In this document: positions 14,217 to 22,016 of the stretch, one piece after another | Layout: the number at the start of each line of letters is the position of its first letter | Position numbering within the stretch: position 1 is the first letter of the stretch | NCBI GenBank assembly: GCA_900539525.1 | Contig: UQCM01000038.1 | Span: forward strand, 1-26,680 | Direction: 5' to 3' | Length of the DNA stretch: 26,680 nucleotides | Source of the DNA: an uncultured Blautia sp. | Lineage (GTDB): Bacteria > Bacillota > Clostridia > Lachnospirales > Lachnospiraceae | Position numbers and translations under genes: made by a program | The notes under the pieces: generated by a model | What the model was told of the DNA's origin: nothing | Database searches by the model: none | The model's input: only the letters and a program-made list of their open reading frames with translations

Positions 14217-15167
14217 ATGCTTGGTAAATTTAATATCCGGACAGATCTTGCACTGGAGGCGAAAGAAAGCTTTGAAGAGGATCATGTAGAGATCCGGGGA
14301 GTCAGGATCAGCGAAACGGAGGATGAACAGAACGAGATACGGACCACACATGTGATGATTGAGACAGAGAACGGGGCAAAGGCCATGGGAAAGCCGGTAG
14401 GGACGTATATTACCATGGAGGCTCCTCATATGTCCGTGTCAGACGAGGACTATCACAGGGAGATTTCGAAGGCACTGGCAGAGCATTTACGTGAGCTTCT
14501 GGGGGAAGAGGAAACATCGGTTCTGATCGTGGGACTGGGAAACCGTGAGGTGACACCGGATGCTCTGGGACCGTACGTAGTGAATAATATCAACATTACC
14601 CGGCATGTGGTGAAGGAATATGGAAGAGCATCGTTTGGAAAAGAACGTGTCCATCTGGTCAGCGCTCTGGTGCCGGGAGTCATGGCACAGACCGGAATGG
14701 AGACGCTGGAGATCATACGTGGTGTTGCAGAAGAGACGCATCCGTCAGTCGTTATCGCTGTAGATGCACTGGCAGCCAGGAGTACCAGGAGACTGAACCG
14801 CACGATCCAGATCACAGATACAGGTATCAATCCCGGATCGGGTGTGGGAAATCACAGGAACGGCATTAACAAAGAAGCCCTCGGGATTCCTGTGATCGCG
14901 ATCGGTGTGCCTACGGTGGTGGATGCGGCAACCATCGTGAATGATACGATGGAGAGTCTTGTGGATACGATGGATCAGGATTCAAATATCCGGAATCTGG
15001 GAGGTGCACTGGGCACCCTGAACAAGAGTGAAAAGCAGCAGATGATACGTGAATTGATCTCTCCTCATCTGAATACCATGTTCGTGACACCAAAGGATAT
15101 TGATGAGACCATCAAACGCATCAGCTATACGATTTCCGAGGGGATTAATCTCGCGCTGGACTGCTGA
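14217..15167 (+). CDS. gpr: GPR endopeptidase (germination protease)
   Basis: 316 aa. Degrades alpha/beta SASPs at germination; made as a zymogen that self-cleaves near its N-terminus. The opening FNIRTDLALEAKESF contains the TDLAxE processing motif of this family. Further family blocks: VLIVGLGNREVTPDALGP, LVSALVPGVMAQTGMET, VIAVDALAARSTRRLNRTIQ and NPGSGVGNHRNGI. GAGAGGAG precedes ATG 14217. The usual spoIIP gene follows. A SASP substrate gene lies at 12118. No clear forespore promoter was recognised upstream. Confidence 0.95.
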   Translation: MLGKFNIRTDLALEAKESFEEDHVEIRGVRISETEDEQNEIRTTHVMIETENGAKAMGKPVGTYITMEAPHMSVSDEDYHREISKALAEHLRELLGEEETSVLIVGLGNREVTPDALGPYVVNNINITRHVVKEYGRASFGKERVHLVSALVPGVMAQTGMETLEIIRGVAEETHPSVVIAVDALAARSTRRLNRTIQITDTGINPGSGVGNHRNGINKEALGIPVIAIGVPTVVDAATIVNDTMESLVDTMDQDSNIRNLGGALGTLNKSEKQQMIRELISPHLNTMFVTPKDIDETIKRISYTISEGINLALDC

Positions 15168-15192
15168 TGCCATGCATGCGGAAGGTTGGCTG

Positions 15193-15221
15193 GCATAGAT
15201 AGGAAGCCTGTCTCATATATT
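15193..15221 (+). promoter_or_regulatory. Possible sigmaE promoter of spoIIP
   Basis: GCATAGA (15193-15199) and CATATATT (15214-15221) are 14 bp apart, fitting the Bacillus sigmaE pattern (K-M-ATA at -35, CATAnnnT at -10). spoIIP is a mother-cell sigmaE gene in Bacillus. Only sequence similarity supports this. Confidence 0.4.
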
Positions 15222-15235
15222 AGTATAAGTCATTG

Positions 15236-15265
15236 TAACTACTCAGCGGGTTTGCTGAGTGGTTA
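15236..15265 (+). other. Hairpin between gpr and spoIIP (terminator or 5'-leader hairpin)
   Basis: TAAC-t-ACTCAGC pairs with GCTGAGT-g-GTTA around GGGTTT. The bases after it (TCATTCTT) are a poor T-tract, so it could be a weak gpr terminator or a hairpin near the start of the spoIIP transcript. Confidence 0.5.
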
Positions 15266-15304
15266 TCATTCTTGTACTGAGACGGAGACAGTGGAGGCAG
15301 CCGG

Positions 15305-16657
15305 ATGCAGAAAAAGTTTCAGATCGCAGCGTGGATTTTAATCGTTATCCTGGGCCTCTATATTATATATAGAGGTTTTGCTATTGCAAAAGAAAGCCGT
15401 TTTATACAGAAAATTTCCGGTATATCCGGGGTTGAACGTATGCTGGAGACGATGTCAGTGAAGACTCATATGCCGGGACTGACTTTTGCGTGGAAAGAGA
15501 CAGACAGCAGAAAGAACTGGATGGATCTTACACTTGAGGAGATTTTTCCGCTTCATTCCTATGCACAGAGACAGGCAGAGCGTCAGCCCGACATAGAGAG
15601 TCTTCTGGAATATGAGCTTATGGTCGAGGCGGAAAATCAGAAGGAAGAACAGGCAGAAGCAGAAAAGAGTGATCATACACAGCAGCAGACAGAAATGACC
15701 GGTTCAAAGCAGGAAGCAGATGGTTCAGGGCAGGAGGCAGCCGGTTCAAAGCAGGAAGCAGACGGTTCAGGGCAGGAAGCAGCCGGATCAGAAGAGGAAA
15801 CAGCCGGGGCAGATGCACCACAGAAAGAAAAACCGTCACAGTCCCATACAGATGTGGCGGCAAAGGATCCGAAAAGACCGCCGGTGGCAGAAGTCGATGA
15901 GGAACTGCTGCGGGACTATGATTATCTCCTGAACAATTTTTTTGCTGTAGATCCCTCCACCACCCCGCTGGAAAGTCAGATCAACTATGATCTGTTCATG
16001 TCAAAAGATTTGAAGCTTACTACTGACAGTTCCGTTCCTCAGATCCTGATCTACCATACCCATTCCCAGGAGGCATTTATTGACTCTGTGGAGGGGGATG
16101 TGGATGATACGATCGTGGGTGTGGGTAAGTATCTGACGAAAATCCTGACAGAAACGTACGGGTTTCATGTGATCCATCACACAGCGGTGTATGACATGAT
16201 TGACGGTGAGCTGGACAGGAATAAGGCGTACACCCTGGCAGCACCGGACATTCAGCAGATTCTCGATGAAAATCCATCCATAGAGGTAGTCATTGACCTG
16301 CACAGGGACGGTGTCGACGGGCATAAGTTTGTGACCGAGATCGACGGGAAGCCTGTGGCACAGATTATGTTCTTCAATGGCTTAAGCCGCACAGCCATGA
16401 ATGGTGAAATCGATTACCTTCCCAATCCCTATATAGAGGATAACCTGGCATTCTCCTTCCAGCTTCAGCTGAAGGCCGCGCAGTATTATCCGGGCTGGAC
16501 GAGAAATATTTATCTTCAGAGTCTGCGGTATAATCTGCATATGCGTCCCAGGGCTCTTCTGATCGAGTCAGGGACACAGCTGAATACGGTGCAGGAGGAG
16601 ATGAATTCTATGGAGCTGCTGGGCGATATTCTGAATCAGGTATTGCGTGGTGAGTAA
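15305..16657 (+). CDS. spoIIP: Stage II sporulation protein P (SpoIIP)
   Basis: 450 aa. Peptidoglycan amidase/endopeptidase of the SpoIIDMP complex, needed for septal thinning and forespore engulfment. A basic start and hydrophobic segment (residues ~7-25) anchor it outside the membrane. Residues ~115-180 are a low-complexity Gln/Glu/Gly/Ser linker with two exact-type 14-residue repeats. The catalytic domain follows: ILIYHTHSQEAF (zinc His and Glu), GVGKYLTKILTETYGFHVIH, VVIDLHRDGV and LLIESGTQLNT. GGAGG lies seven bases before the start. The gpr-spoIIP-lepA order is conserved with Bacillus. Confidence 0.95.
   Translation: MQKKFQIAAWILIVILGLYIIYRGFAIAKESRFIQKISGISGVERMLETMSVKTHMPGLTFAWKETDSRKNWMDLTLEEIFPLHSYAQRQAERQPDIESLLEYELMVEAENQKEEQAEAEKSDHTQQQTEMTGSKQEADGSGQEAAGSKQEADGSGQEAAGSEEETAGADAPQKEKPSQSHTDVAAKDPKRPPVAEVDEELLRDYDYLLNNFFAVDPSTTPLESQINYDLFMSKDLKLTTDSSVPQILIYHTHSQEAFIDSVEGDVDDTIVGVGKYLTKILTETYGFHVIHHTAVYDMIDGELDRNKAYTLAAPDIQQILDENPSIEVVIDLHRDGVDGHKFVTEIDGKPVAQIMFFNGLSRTAMNGEIDYLPNPYIEDNLAFSFQLQLKAAQYYPGWTRNIYLQSLRYNLHMRPRALLIESGTQLNTVQEEMNSMELLGDILNQVLRGE
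15701..15784 (+). repeat. Two 42-bp tandem repeats inside spoIIP
   Basis: Units 15701-15742 and 15743-15784 differ at only a few bases and encode GSKQEADGSGQEAA twice, followed by a decayed partial unit (GSEEETAGA). The unit keeps the reading frame and lies in the linker between the membrane anchor and the amidase domain. Confidence 0.9.
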
Positions 16658-16672
16658 AAGATGTGATACACT
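16643..16672 (+). promoter_or_regulatory. Possible promoter of lepA
   Basis: -35 TTGCGT (16643-16648), 18-bp spacer, -10 TACACT (16667-16672) with an extended TG two bases upstream (TGA-TACACT). It overlaps the last codons of spoIIP. Predicted start ~16679, immediately before repeat copy D. Confidence 0.4.
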
Positions 16673-16680
16673 AAATGACA

Positions 16681-16743
16681 TGATTTCAGATGTTTTTCGG
16701 ATTTCGGGAGCACAAAGCGCGAAAAAACCAGAAGGCATCATGA
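16681..16743 (+). repeat. Dispersed hairpin repeat, copy D (diverged, lepA leader)
   Basis: Aligns with copy B along its length: ATGTTTTTCGGATTTCGGGA versus ATGTTTTCGTCGATTTTGAG, then an AAGCGCGAAAAAAC versus AAGCACGGAAAAATC block and AAGGCA. The stem TTTTTCG/CGAAAAA is kept. Its end (AAGGCATCATG) also matches a block before gpr. Same orientation as lepA. Confidence 0.55.
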
Positions 16744-16766
16744 TGTAAATGTCAGGAGGAAGAGAA

Positions 16767-18581
16767 GTGTCAGTCATAGACCAGAGCAAAATCAGAAATT
16801 TTTGTATTATCGCACATATAGATCACGGAAAATCAACACTGGCGGATCGGATCATTGAAATGACAGGTCTGCTTACCAGCAGAGAAATGCAGGCGCAGGT
16901 GCTGGACAACATGGAACTGGAGCGGGAGAGAGGTATCACTATTAAGGCACAGACCGTGCGTATCGTTTATAAGGCAAAGGATGGAGAGGAATATATTTTC
17001 AATCTGATCGATACGCCGGGACATGTGGATTTCAACTATGAGGTTTCCAGGAGCCTGGCAGCCTGCGACGGGGCGATCCTTGTGGTAGATGCCGCCCAGG
17101 GAATCGAAGCACAGACGCTGGCAAACGTATATCTGGCCCTGGATCATGACCTGGATGTGATGCCGGTCATCAATAAGATCGATCTGCCGAGCGCTGACCC
17201 GGAGAGGGTGATCAATGAGATTGAGGATATTATCGGCATTGAGGCACAGGATGCACCGCAGATCTCCGCAAAGACGGGATTGAATGTGGAGCAGGTACTG
17301 GAGCAGATCGTGGAGAAGATACCGGCACCTCAGGGGGATCTTGAGGCACCGCTTCAGGCACTTATTTTTGATTCGGTATACGATTCCTATAAGGGTGTTA
17401 TCGTGTTCTGCCGGATCAAAGAAGGAACGGTAAAAAAGGGGACAGCGATCCTGATGATGGCGACAGGTGCCAGGGCAGAGGTGGTTGAGGTAGGATATTT
17501 CGGAGCAGGACAGTTTATCCCATGTGAGGAGCTGAGCGCCGGAATGGTAGGCTATATCACTGCCAGCCTGAAAAATGTAAAGGATACCCGTGTGGGTGAT
17601 ACGATCACCAATGCATCCAGCCCCTGCGAGGAGCCGCTTCCCGGATATAAGAGGGTAAACTCCATGGTATTCTGCGGCATGTATCCGGCAGACGGGGCAA
17701 AATATCCGGATCTTCGGGATGCTCTGGAGAAGCTTCAGTTAAATGATGCTTCCCTGCAGTTCGAGCCGGAGACCTCCATTGCCCTGGGCTTTGGATTCCG
17801 GTGCGGATTTCTGGGGCTGCTTCATCTGGAGATCATTCAGGAGCGCCTGGAGAGGGAATACAATCTTGACCTGGTGACGACAGCACCGGGTGTTATCTAT
17901 AAGGTTCATAAAACAAATGGAGAAGTCATCGACCTGACGAATCCATCCAACCTTCCGGATCCGTCGGAGATTGAATATATGGAGGAGCCGGTGGTCAGTG
18001 CAGAGATCATGGTGACGACAGAGTTTATCGGCTCGATCATGCAGCTCTGTGAGGAGCGCAGAGGCGTGTACCTGGGCATGGAATATATGGAGGAGACGAG
18101 GGCTCTCCTGAGATATGACCTGCCGCTGAATGAGATCATCTACGATTTCTTTGATGCACTGAAGTCACGCTCCAGAGGGTATGCTTCCTTTGATTACGAG
18201 ATGAAAGGATATGTGCGGTCCGAACTGGTGAAGCTGGATATTCTGGTCAACAGGGAGGAAGTGGATGCCCTGTCCTTTATCGTGCACGCAGCTACCGCAT
18301 ATGAAAGAGGCAGGAAGATGTGCGAGAAGCTAAAGGAAGAGATTCCAAGACAGCTCTTTGAGATTCCGATCCAGGCGGCGATCGGAAGCAAGATTATTGC
18401 CAGAGAGACGGTGAAGGCCATGCGGAAGGATGTGCTGGCAAAGTGCTACGGCGGTGATATCACACGTAAGAGAAAGCTTCTGGAAAAACAGAAGGAAGGA
18501 AAGAAACGGATGCGCCAGGTGGGAAATGTAGAGATTCCGCAGAAGGCATTTATGAGTGTGTTAAAGCTGGACGATAAATAA
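16767..18581 (+). CDS. lepA: Elongation factor 4 (LepA), ribosomal GTPase
   Basis: 604 aa. A translation GTPase, thought to act on stalled or initiating ribosomes. G1 AHIDHGKS, G2 region RGITIKAQTV, G3 DTPGHVDF and G4 NKIDLPSADP are all present, as are domain II, the EF-G-like domains and the LepA-specific C-terminus (KCYGGDITRKRKLLEKQKEG). The start is probably the GTG at 16767, which has AGGAGG seven bases upstream; the in-frame ATG at 16749 would overlie that site. Conserved between spoIIP and hemW. Confidence 0.95.
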   Translation: MSVIDQSKIRNFCIIAHIDHGKSTLADRIIEMTGLLTSREMQAQVLDNMELERERGITIKAQTVRIVYKAKDGEEYIFNLIDTPGHVDFNYEVSRSLAACDGAILVVDAAQGIEAQTLANVYLALDHDLDVMPVINKIDLPSADPERVINEIEDIIGIEAQDAPQISAKTGLNVEQVLEQIVEKIPAPQGDLEAPLQALIFDSVYDSYKGVIVFCRIKEGTVKKGTAILMMATGARAEVVEVGYFGAGQFIPCEELSAGMVGYITASLKNVKDTRVGDTITNASSPCEEPLPGYKRVNSMVFCGMYPADGAKYPDLRDALEKLQLNDASLQFEPETSIALGFGFRCGFLGLLHLEIIQERLEREYNLDLVTTAPGVIYKVHKTNGEVIDLTNPSNLPDPSEIEYMEEPVVSAEIMVTTEFIGSIMQLCEERRGVYLGMEYMEETRALLRYDLPLNEIIYDFFDALKSRSRGYASFDYEMKGYVRSELVKLDILVNREEVDALSFIVHAATAYERGRKMCEKLKEEIPRQLFEIPIQAAIGSKIIARETVKAMRKDVLAKCYGGDITRKRKLLEKQKEGKKRMRQVGNVEIPQKAFMSVLKLDDK

Positions 18582-18583
18582 AA

Positions 18584-18613
18584 CTGGTGGTCATGGAATG
18601 ACCGCTTTGCCAG
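18584..18613 (+). other. Hairpin between lepA and hemW
   Basis: CTGG/CCAG outer and GGTCAT-gga-ATGACC inner stems in the 65-base gap. No T-tract follows, so it is more likely an mRNA processing or stability element than a terminator. Confidence 0.45.
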
Positions 18614-18646
18614 TGAACTGCAGCAGGATTGCAGAGGAGATATTAC

Positions 18647-19807
18647 ATGGAACACAACAGAATACTGGAACTGTATATTCATATTCCTTTCTGCGTCAGG
18701 AAATGCGCATATTGTGATTTTCTGTCCTTTCCGGCAGAAAGGGAGGAGAGGAGGGCATATGCAGATGCCCTAGCAAGAGAGATCCGGACAGCAGAAGAGG
18801 GCGGTATCGTCCCCACAATTTTCTTTGGGGGCGGAACGCCCTCGCTTCTGTCAGGGGAAACCATCCTCCGTATCATGGATGAGATTCAGAACAAGTTCCG
18901 GGTGGAAAAGGATGCGGAAATCACGCTGGAGGCAAATCCGGGAACCCTGACAGATGAGAAACTGGCGGCATGGAAGAAGGCGGGCATTAACCGCCTGAGC
19001 CTGGGTCTGCAGTCAGCAGTGAATGAAGAGCTCCATTTGCTGGGACGCATCCATACCTGGGAGGATTTTCAGAAGAGTTATTCTATGGCGCGTGATGCCG
19101 GATTTGAGAACATCAATATTGATCTGATGTCTGCCCTTCCCGGGCAGAGCAGCCGGACCTGGAGGGAGACACTTCAAAAGGTGGCAGCCTTAAACCCGGA
19201 GCATCTCTCAGCCTATAGTCTGATCATTGAGGAGGGAACTCCCTTTTATGACAGGTATGCAGAGGATGTCAGGAAAAGGGAGAAGGGGCTTGCATGCAGT
19301 CTTCTGCCATCGGAGGAGGAAGAACGGCAGATGTACGATGATACGGAACGGATCCTGAAAGAAGCAGGATATCATCGCTATGAAATATCCAACTATGCAA
19401 AAGAAGGCTATGAGTGCCGTCACAATTGCGGATACTGGAGACGTGTAAATTACCGCGGGTTCGGTTTGGGTGCATCTTCTCTGATCGATGAAGTGCGTTT
19501 CCGGAATACGTCAGAGATCAGGCAGTACCTGAATGGTCATGCCGGGAGAGAGGAAGAAGAGGTTCTGAGTGTACAGGCGCAGATGGAAGAGTTTCTGTTC
19601 CTGGGTCTGCGGCTGATGCAGGGGGTTTCCATAAAAGAGTTTGAAAAGAAATTTTCCTGTTCCTTTGAAAAAGTCTACGGGGAGGTCACCGTGAAGCTGG
19701 TGAAAGAGGGATTGCTTGTGAAAAGCGATGAATGGGTCCGGCTGACATCGAAAGGAATTGATATCAGTAATTATGTATTCTCAGAATTTCTATCCCCTCA
19801 TGAGTGA
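18647..19807 (+). CDS. hemW: Radical SAM haem chaperone HemW (HemN-like)
   Basis: 386 aa. The radical-SAM motif is FCVRKCAYCDF (Cys16, Cys20, Cys23), with FFGGGTPSLL and LGLQSAVNEELHLLGRIH further on. The spacing CxxxCxxCDF, without the fourth Cys of true HemN, and the short length place it with HemW, a haem-delivery protein rather than a coproporphyrinogen dehydrogenase. The start at 18647 has AGAGGAG seven bases upstream. The last codons (CCCCTCATGAGTGA) overlap a dispersed element. It occupies the conserved lepA-hrcA interval; old annotations call it hemN. Confidence 0.9.
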   Translation: MEHNRILELYIHIPFCVRKCAYCDFLSFPAEREERRAYADALAREIRTAEEGGIVPTIFFGGGTPSLLSGETILRIMDEIQNKFRVEKDAEITLEANPGTLTDEKLAAWKKAGINRLSLGLQSAVNEELHLLGRIHTWEDFQKSYSMARDAGFENINIDLMSALPGQSSRTWRETLQKVAALNPEHLSAYSLIIEEGTPFYDRYAEDVRKREKGLACSLLPSEEEERQMYDDTERILKEAGYHRYEISNYAKEGYECRHNCGYWRRVNYRGFGLGASSLIDEVRFRNTSEIRQYLNGHAGREEEEVLSVQAQMEEFLFLGLRLMQGVSIKEFEKKFSCSFEKVYGEVTVKLVKEGLLVKSDEWVRLTSKGIDISNYVFSEFLSPHE

Positions 19808-19845
19808 GGGGGGTGGGGAACTGAGATGAACTTGCACACTTGTTC
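19794..19845 (+). repeat. Dispersed element overlapping the hemW stop codon
   Basis: CCCCTCATGAGTGAG (19794-19808) and CTTGCACACTTG (19831-19842) match in order the element at 13601-13573 on the minus strand, with ~20 extra bases between. The second part lies within a hairpin GAAC..GTTC. The final four hemW codons fall within the first block. Confidence 0.5.
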
Positions 19846-19860
19846 AAAGTAGATAAGAAT

Positions 19861-19931
19861 CTCACCTCCACAGGTGGTGAGTGAAATAACAAAGTCCTGG
19901 AGAGATCGGGTGATCCATCCAGGACTTTGTT
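19861..19931. terminator. Paired inverted repeats between convergent hemW and the SGNH gene
   Basis: CTCACC/GGTGAG at 19861-19881, then a perfect 13-bp inverted repeat AACAAAGTCCTGG (19888-19900) / CCAGGACTTTGTT (19919-19931) with an inner GATC..GATC pairing. T-runs are short on both strands, so termination in both directions is likely but weakly supported. Confidence 0.5.
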
Positions 19932-19946
19932 CAATGGTGTGGTACG

Positions 19947-20687
19947 TTATTCCCTCTCAGTCAGGGTCATCACTGCGAAGCGGTGAATCATCTGATAAAT
20001 CCTGTTGGTATAATGAAGTCCGTCTACGGTTTCAAAATCCTCCGACAGCAGATAATGGTAGCAGTCCAGGTATTTATCAGGGAATTCTTCCTGTATTCTT
20101 TCATTAAAGGCTTCGATCTCTTCGTTGCTTGCCCCGATGCATTCTTCATCATCTACCGGATTCACTGACATCAGATAGAAGGAAGGGTCATGATAGACAG
20201 AGAAGAGTTCTTTATAAAAATCGATATATCGCTCCACCTCGTCAAGATCATTCACACCGAGATTGAAAATCACGGTGGCATACGGGTCAGACCGGAGCGC
20301 TTCCTCTAATGCTACGATGCCGTCATGATAAAGCCAGTAGAAGCCTTCACCGGATTTGGCAATATAGGTGCAGGTGTCACCACTGTTTTCCTTTAAAACG
20401 GCAGTACGCATTCCTACTGTGCGGGAATCACCCACAAAGATATAGGAATGTTCTGGTTCTTCTGCATTTTCATCAAAAGGATTTGTTCCTGTGATAATGG
20501 TTTCACCCGCATCCAGAATCTGTGTGGAAGTGTCTGATTCCGATTCGTTTTCCGGGGATACCGCAGGTGAAGTTCCGGGCGGAGAAGAATTATCATTCAT
20601 ATAAATAGTTACAAAGGCAGCCAGCCCCAGCAGACAGATGATTGCAAGGGTGGACAGGAACAGTGCTATGGTTGATCCTTTTTTCAT
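19947..20687 (-). CDS. Membrane-anchored SGNH/GDSL-type hydrolase
   Basis: 246 aa. One N-terminal hydrophobic segment (residues ~7-30) anchors a domain on the outside; a Ser/Pro/Glu-rich linker reaches residue ~80. The hydrolase blocks are FVGDSRTVG (Ser88 nucleophile), FNLGVNDL (Asn146, block III) and DGLHY (Asp222 and His225). The fold is that of esterases/lipases, including those that trim O-acetyl groups from cell-wall sugars; the substrate here is unknown. It is inserted on the opposite strand between hemW and hrcA. AAAGGA lies 12 bases before the ATG, a long spacing. Confidence 0.85.
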   Translation of the reverse strand: MKKGSTIALFLSTLAIICLLGLAAFVTIYMNDNSSPPGTSPAVSPENESESDTSTQILDAGETIITGTNPFDENAEEPEHSYIFVGDSRTVGMRTAVLKENSGDTCTYIAKSGEGFYWLYHDGIVALEEALRSDPYATVIFNLGVNDLDEVERYIDFYKELFSVYHDPSFYLMSVNPVDDEECIGASNEEIEAFNERIQEEFPDKYLDCYHYLLSEDFETVDGLHYTNRIYQMIHRFAVMTLTERE

Positions 20688-20723
20688 ATTGGGAAGGATT
20701 CCTTTCTATCTTAGTAGTATCAT

Positions 20724-20780
20724 GGGGTCAAGGAGTCATGATTATTCATGCAAGTATGAAAATCATGACCTTTTGACCCT
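20724..20780. repeat. Long hairpin in the SGNH-hrcA intergenic region
   Basis: Nested stems: GGGTCAA / TTGACCC outside, then GTCATGATT / AATCATGAC, then TTCAT / ATGAA around GCAAGT. It starts ~9 bases from the predicted start of the SGNH transcript (minus strand). No T-tract is present. The TTTTGACC and GGCATCAT blocks at its right end also occur before gpr, suggesting a wider repeat family. Confidence 0.65.
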
Positions 20781-20795
20781 GGCATCATTAAATTC

Positions 20796-20823
20796 AATAT
20801 AACACATTTGATGGAAAAGTCAA
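20796..20823 (-). promoter_or_regulatory. Promoter of the SGNH hydrolase gene
   Basis: Minus strand: -35 TTGACT (20823-20818), 16-bp spacer, -10 TATATT (20801-20796). The transcript would start near 20789 and begin with the hairpin at 20780-20724. Confidence 0.6.
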
Positions 20824-20873
20824 ATCACTCCCACGCTCCCCAAGATTAAAATTAAAAAAAATGAAAAATACTA

Positions 20874-20902
20874 TTGACAAAGAAAATACACGGTGCTATC
20901 TT
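20874..20902 (+). promoter_or_regulatory. SigmaA promoter of the hrcA heat-shock operon
   Basis: -35 TTGACA (20874-20879), 17-bp spacer, -10 TATCTT (20897-20902). The CIRCE operator begins 13 bases after the -10 box, so the operator covers the start of the transcript. Confidence 0.8.
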
Positions 20903-20915
20903 ATGTACATAGATG

Positions 20916-20942
20916 TTAGCACTCATCTCTAAAGAGTGCTAA
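20916..20942 (+). promoter_or_regulatory. CIRCE operator (HrcA binding site)
   Basis: TTAGCACTC - 9 bases - GAGTGCTAA, a perfect match to the CIRCE consensus. HrcA, the product of the next gene, binds here and represses the operon until heat shock titrates GroE. Confidence 0.97.
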
Positions 20943-20964
20943 TAAAAGGAAGGAGGATTTAAAG

Positions 20965-22011
20965 ATGCAGTTGGATGAGCGGAAGACAAAGATTTTATAT
21001 GCGATTATTCAGACGTATCTGGAGACAGGCGAGCCGGTAGGCTCCAGGACCATTTCCAAATATGCAGATTTGAATCTGAGTTCCGCCACGATTCGTAATG
21101 AAATGTCCGATCTGGAGGAGATGGGTTATATTCTTCAGCCACATACCTCCGCAGGAAGGATTCCGTCAGATGCGGGATACCGCTTTTATGTAGACCAGCT
21201 GATGGCAGATAAGGAGCGGGAAGTCACCGAAATGAAGGAGCTGATGATCCAGAAACAGGATAAGATGGATCTGGTTCTGAAGCAGGTGGCCAGGGTGCTG
21301 GCAAACAATACGAACTATGCGACCATGATCACCTCCCCGCAGTACCAGCGGACGAAGCTGAAATTCATTCAGCTGTCTGTGATCAGCGACCATCAGATGC
21401 TGGCAGTAGTCGTTACCGAGGGAAATGTGGTGAAGAACAAAATGATCCACATGGACCATCAGCTTGACAATGAGACAGTCCTGAAGCTGAATATCCTGCT
21501 GAATACCAGTCTGAACGGTCTGACTGTAGAACAGATCAATCTGGGAACGATCACAAAGCTTAAGGAGCAGGCGGGAATCCACAGTGAGGTTGTCAACAGT
21601 GTGCTGGATGCAGTGGCAGAAGCCATCCGGATGGACGATGAGGAACTGGAAATTTATACCAGCGGTGCCACGAATATTTTCAAATATCCGGAGCTGAGCG
21701 ACAGTACACGGGCCAGCGAACTGATCCATGCGTTTGAAGAAAAGAAGCAGCTGGCAAATCTCGTTGCAGGAGGGATGGACTCCGAGGAGAATACAGGCAT
21801 CCAGGTTTATATCGGAAACGAATCGCCGGTTAAGACCATGAAGGACTGCAGTGTCGTCACGGCCACCTATGAATTAGGAGGCGGCATGAAGGGTACAATA
21901 GGAATTATCGGGCCGAAACGTATGGATTACGATAAGGTCGTATCCGCGCTCAAAACACTTACGACACAGTTAGATCATATATTTCAGAAAAATGACGAAG
22001 AAAGGCGGTAA
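20965..22011 (+). CDS. hrcA: Heat-inducible transcription repressor HrcA
   Basis: 348 aa. The N-terminal winged helix (ILYAIIQTYLETGEPVGSRT and SSATIRNEMSDLEEMGYI) binds CIRCE. The rest is the GAF-like dimerisation domain, with HTSAGRIPSDAGYRFYVD and the C-terminal GTIGIIGPKRMDYDKVVSAL block. AGGAGG lies eight bases upstream. First gene of hrcA-grpE-dnaK-dnaJ, directly behind the CIRCE site it recognises; GroEL (not in this window) is its expected folding partner. Confidence 0.96.
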   Translation: MQLDERKTKILYAIIQTYLETGEPVGSRTISKYADLNLSSATIRNEMSDLEEMGYILQPHTSAGRIPSDAGYRFYVDQLMADKEREVTEMKELMIQKQDKMDLVLKQVARVLANNTNYATMITSPQYQRTKLKFIQLSVISDHQMLAVVVTEGNVVKNKMIHMDHQLDNETVLKLNILLNTSLNGLTVEQINLGTITKLKEQAGIHSEVVNSVLDAVAEAIRMDDEELEIYTSGATNIFKYPELSDSTRASELIHAFEEKKQLANLVAGGMDSEENTGIQVYIGNESPVKTMKDCSVVTATYELGGGMKGTIGIIGPKRMDYDKVVSALKTLTTQLDHIFQKNDEERR

Positions 22012-22016
22012 AAAGC

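Noticed and set aside
15701..15784. Short CRISPR-like tandem repeats
   Set aside because: Units are contiguous without spacers and in frame within spoIIP.
18647..19807. Oxygen-independent coproporphyrinogen III dehydrogenase (HemN)
   Set aside because: The cysteine pattern (CxxxCxxCDF), length and locus fit HemW, and no haem-branch genes accompany it.
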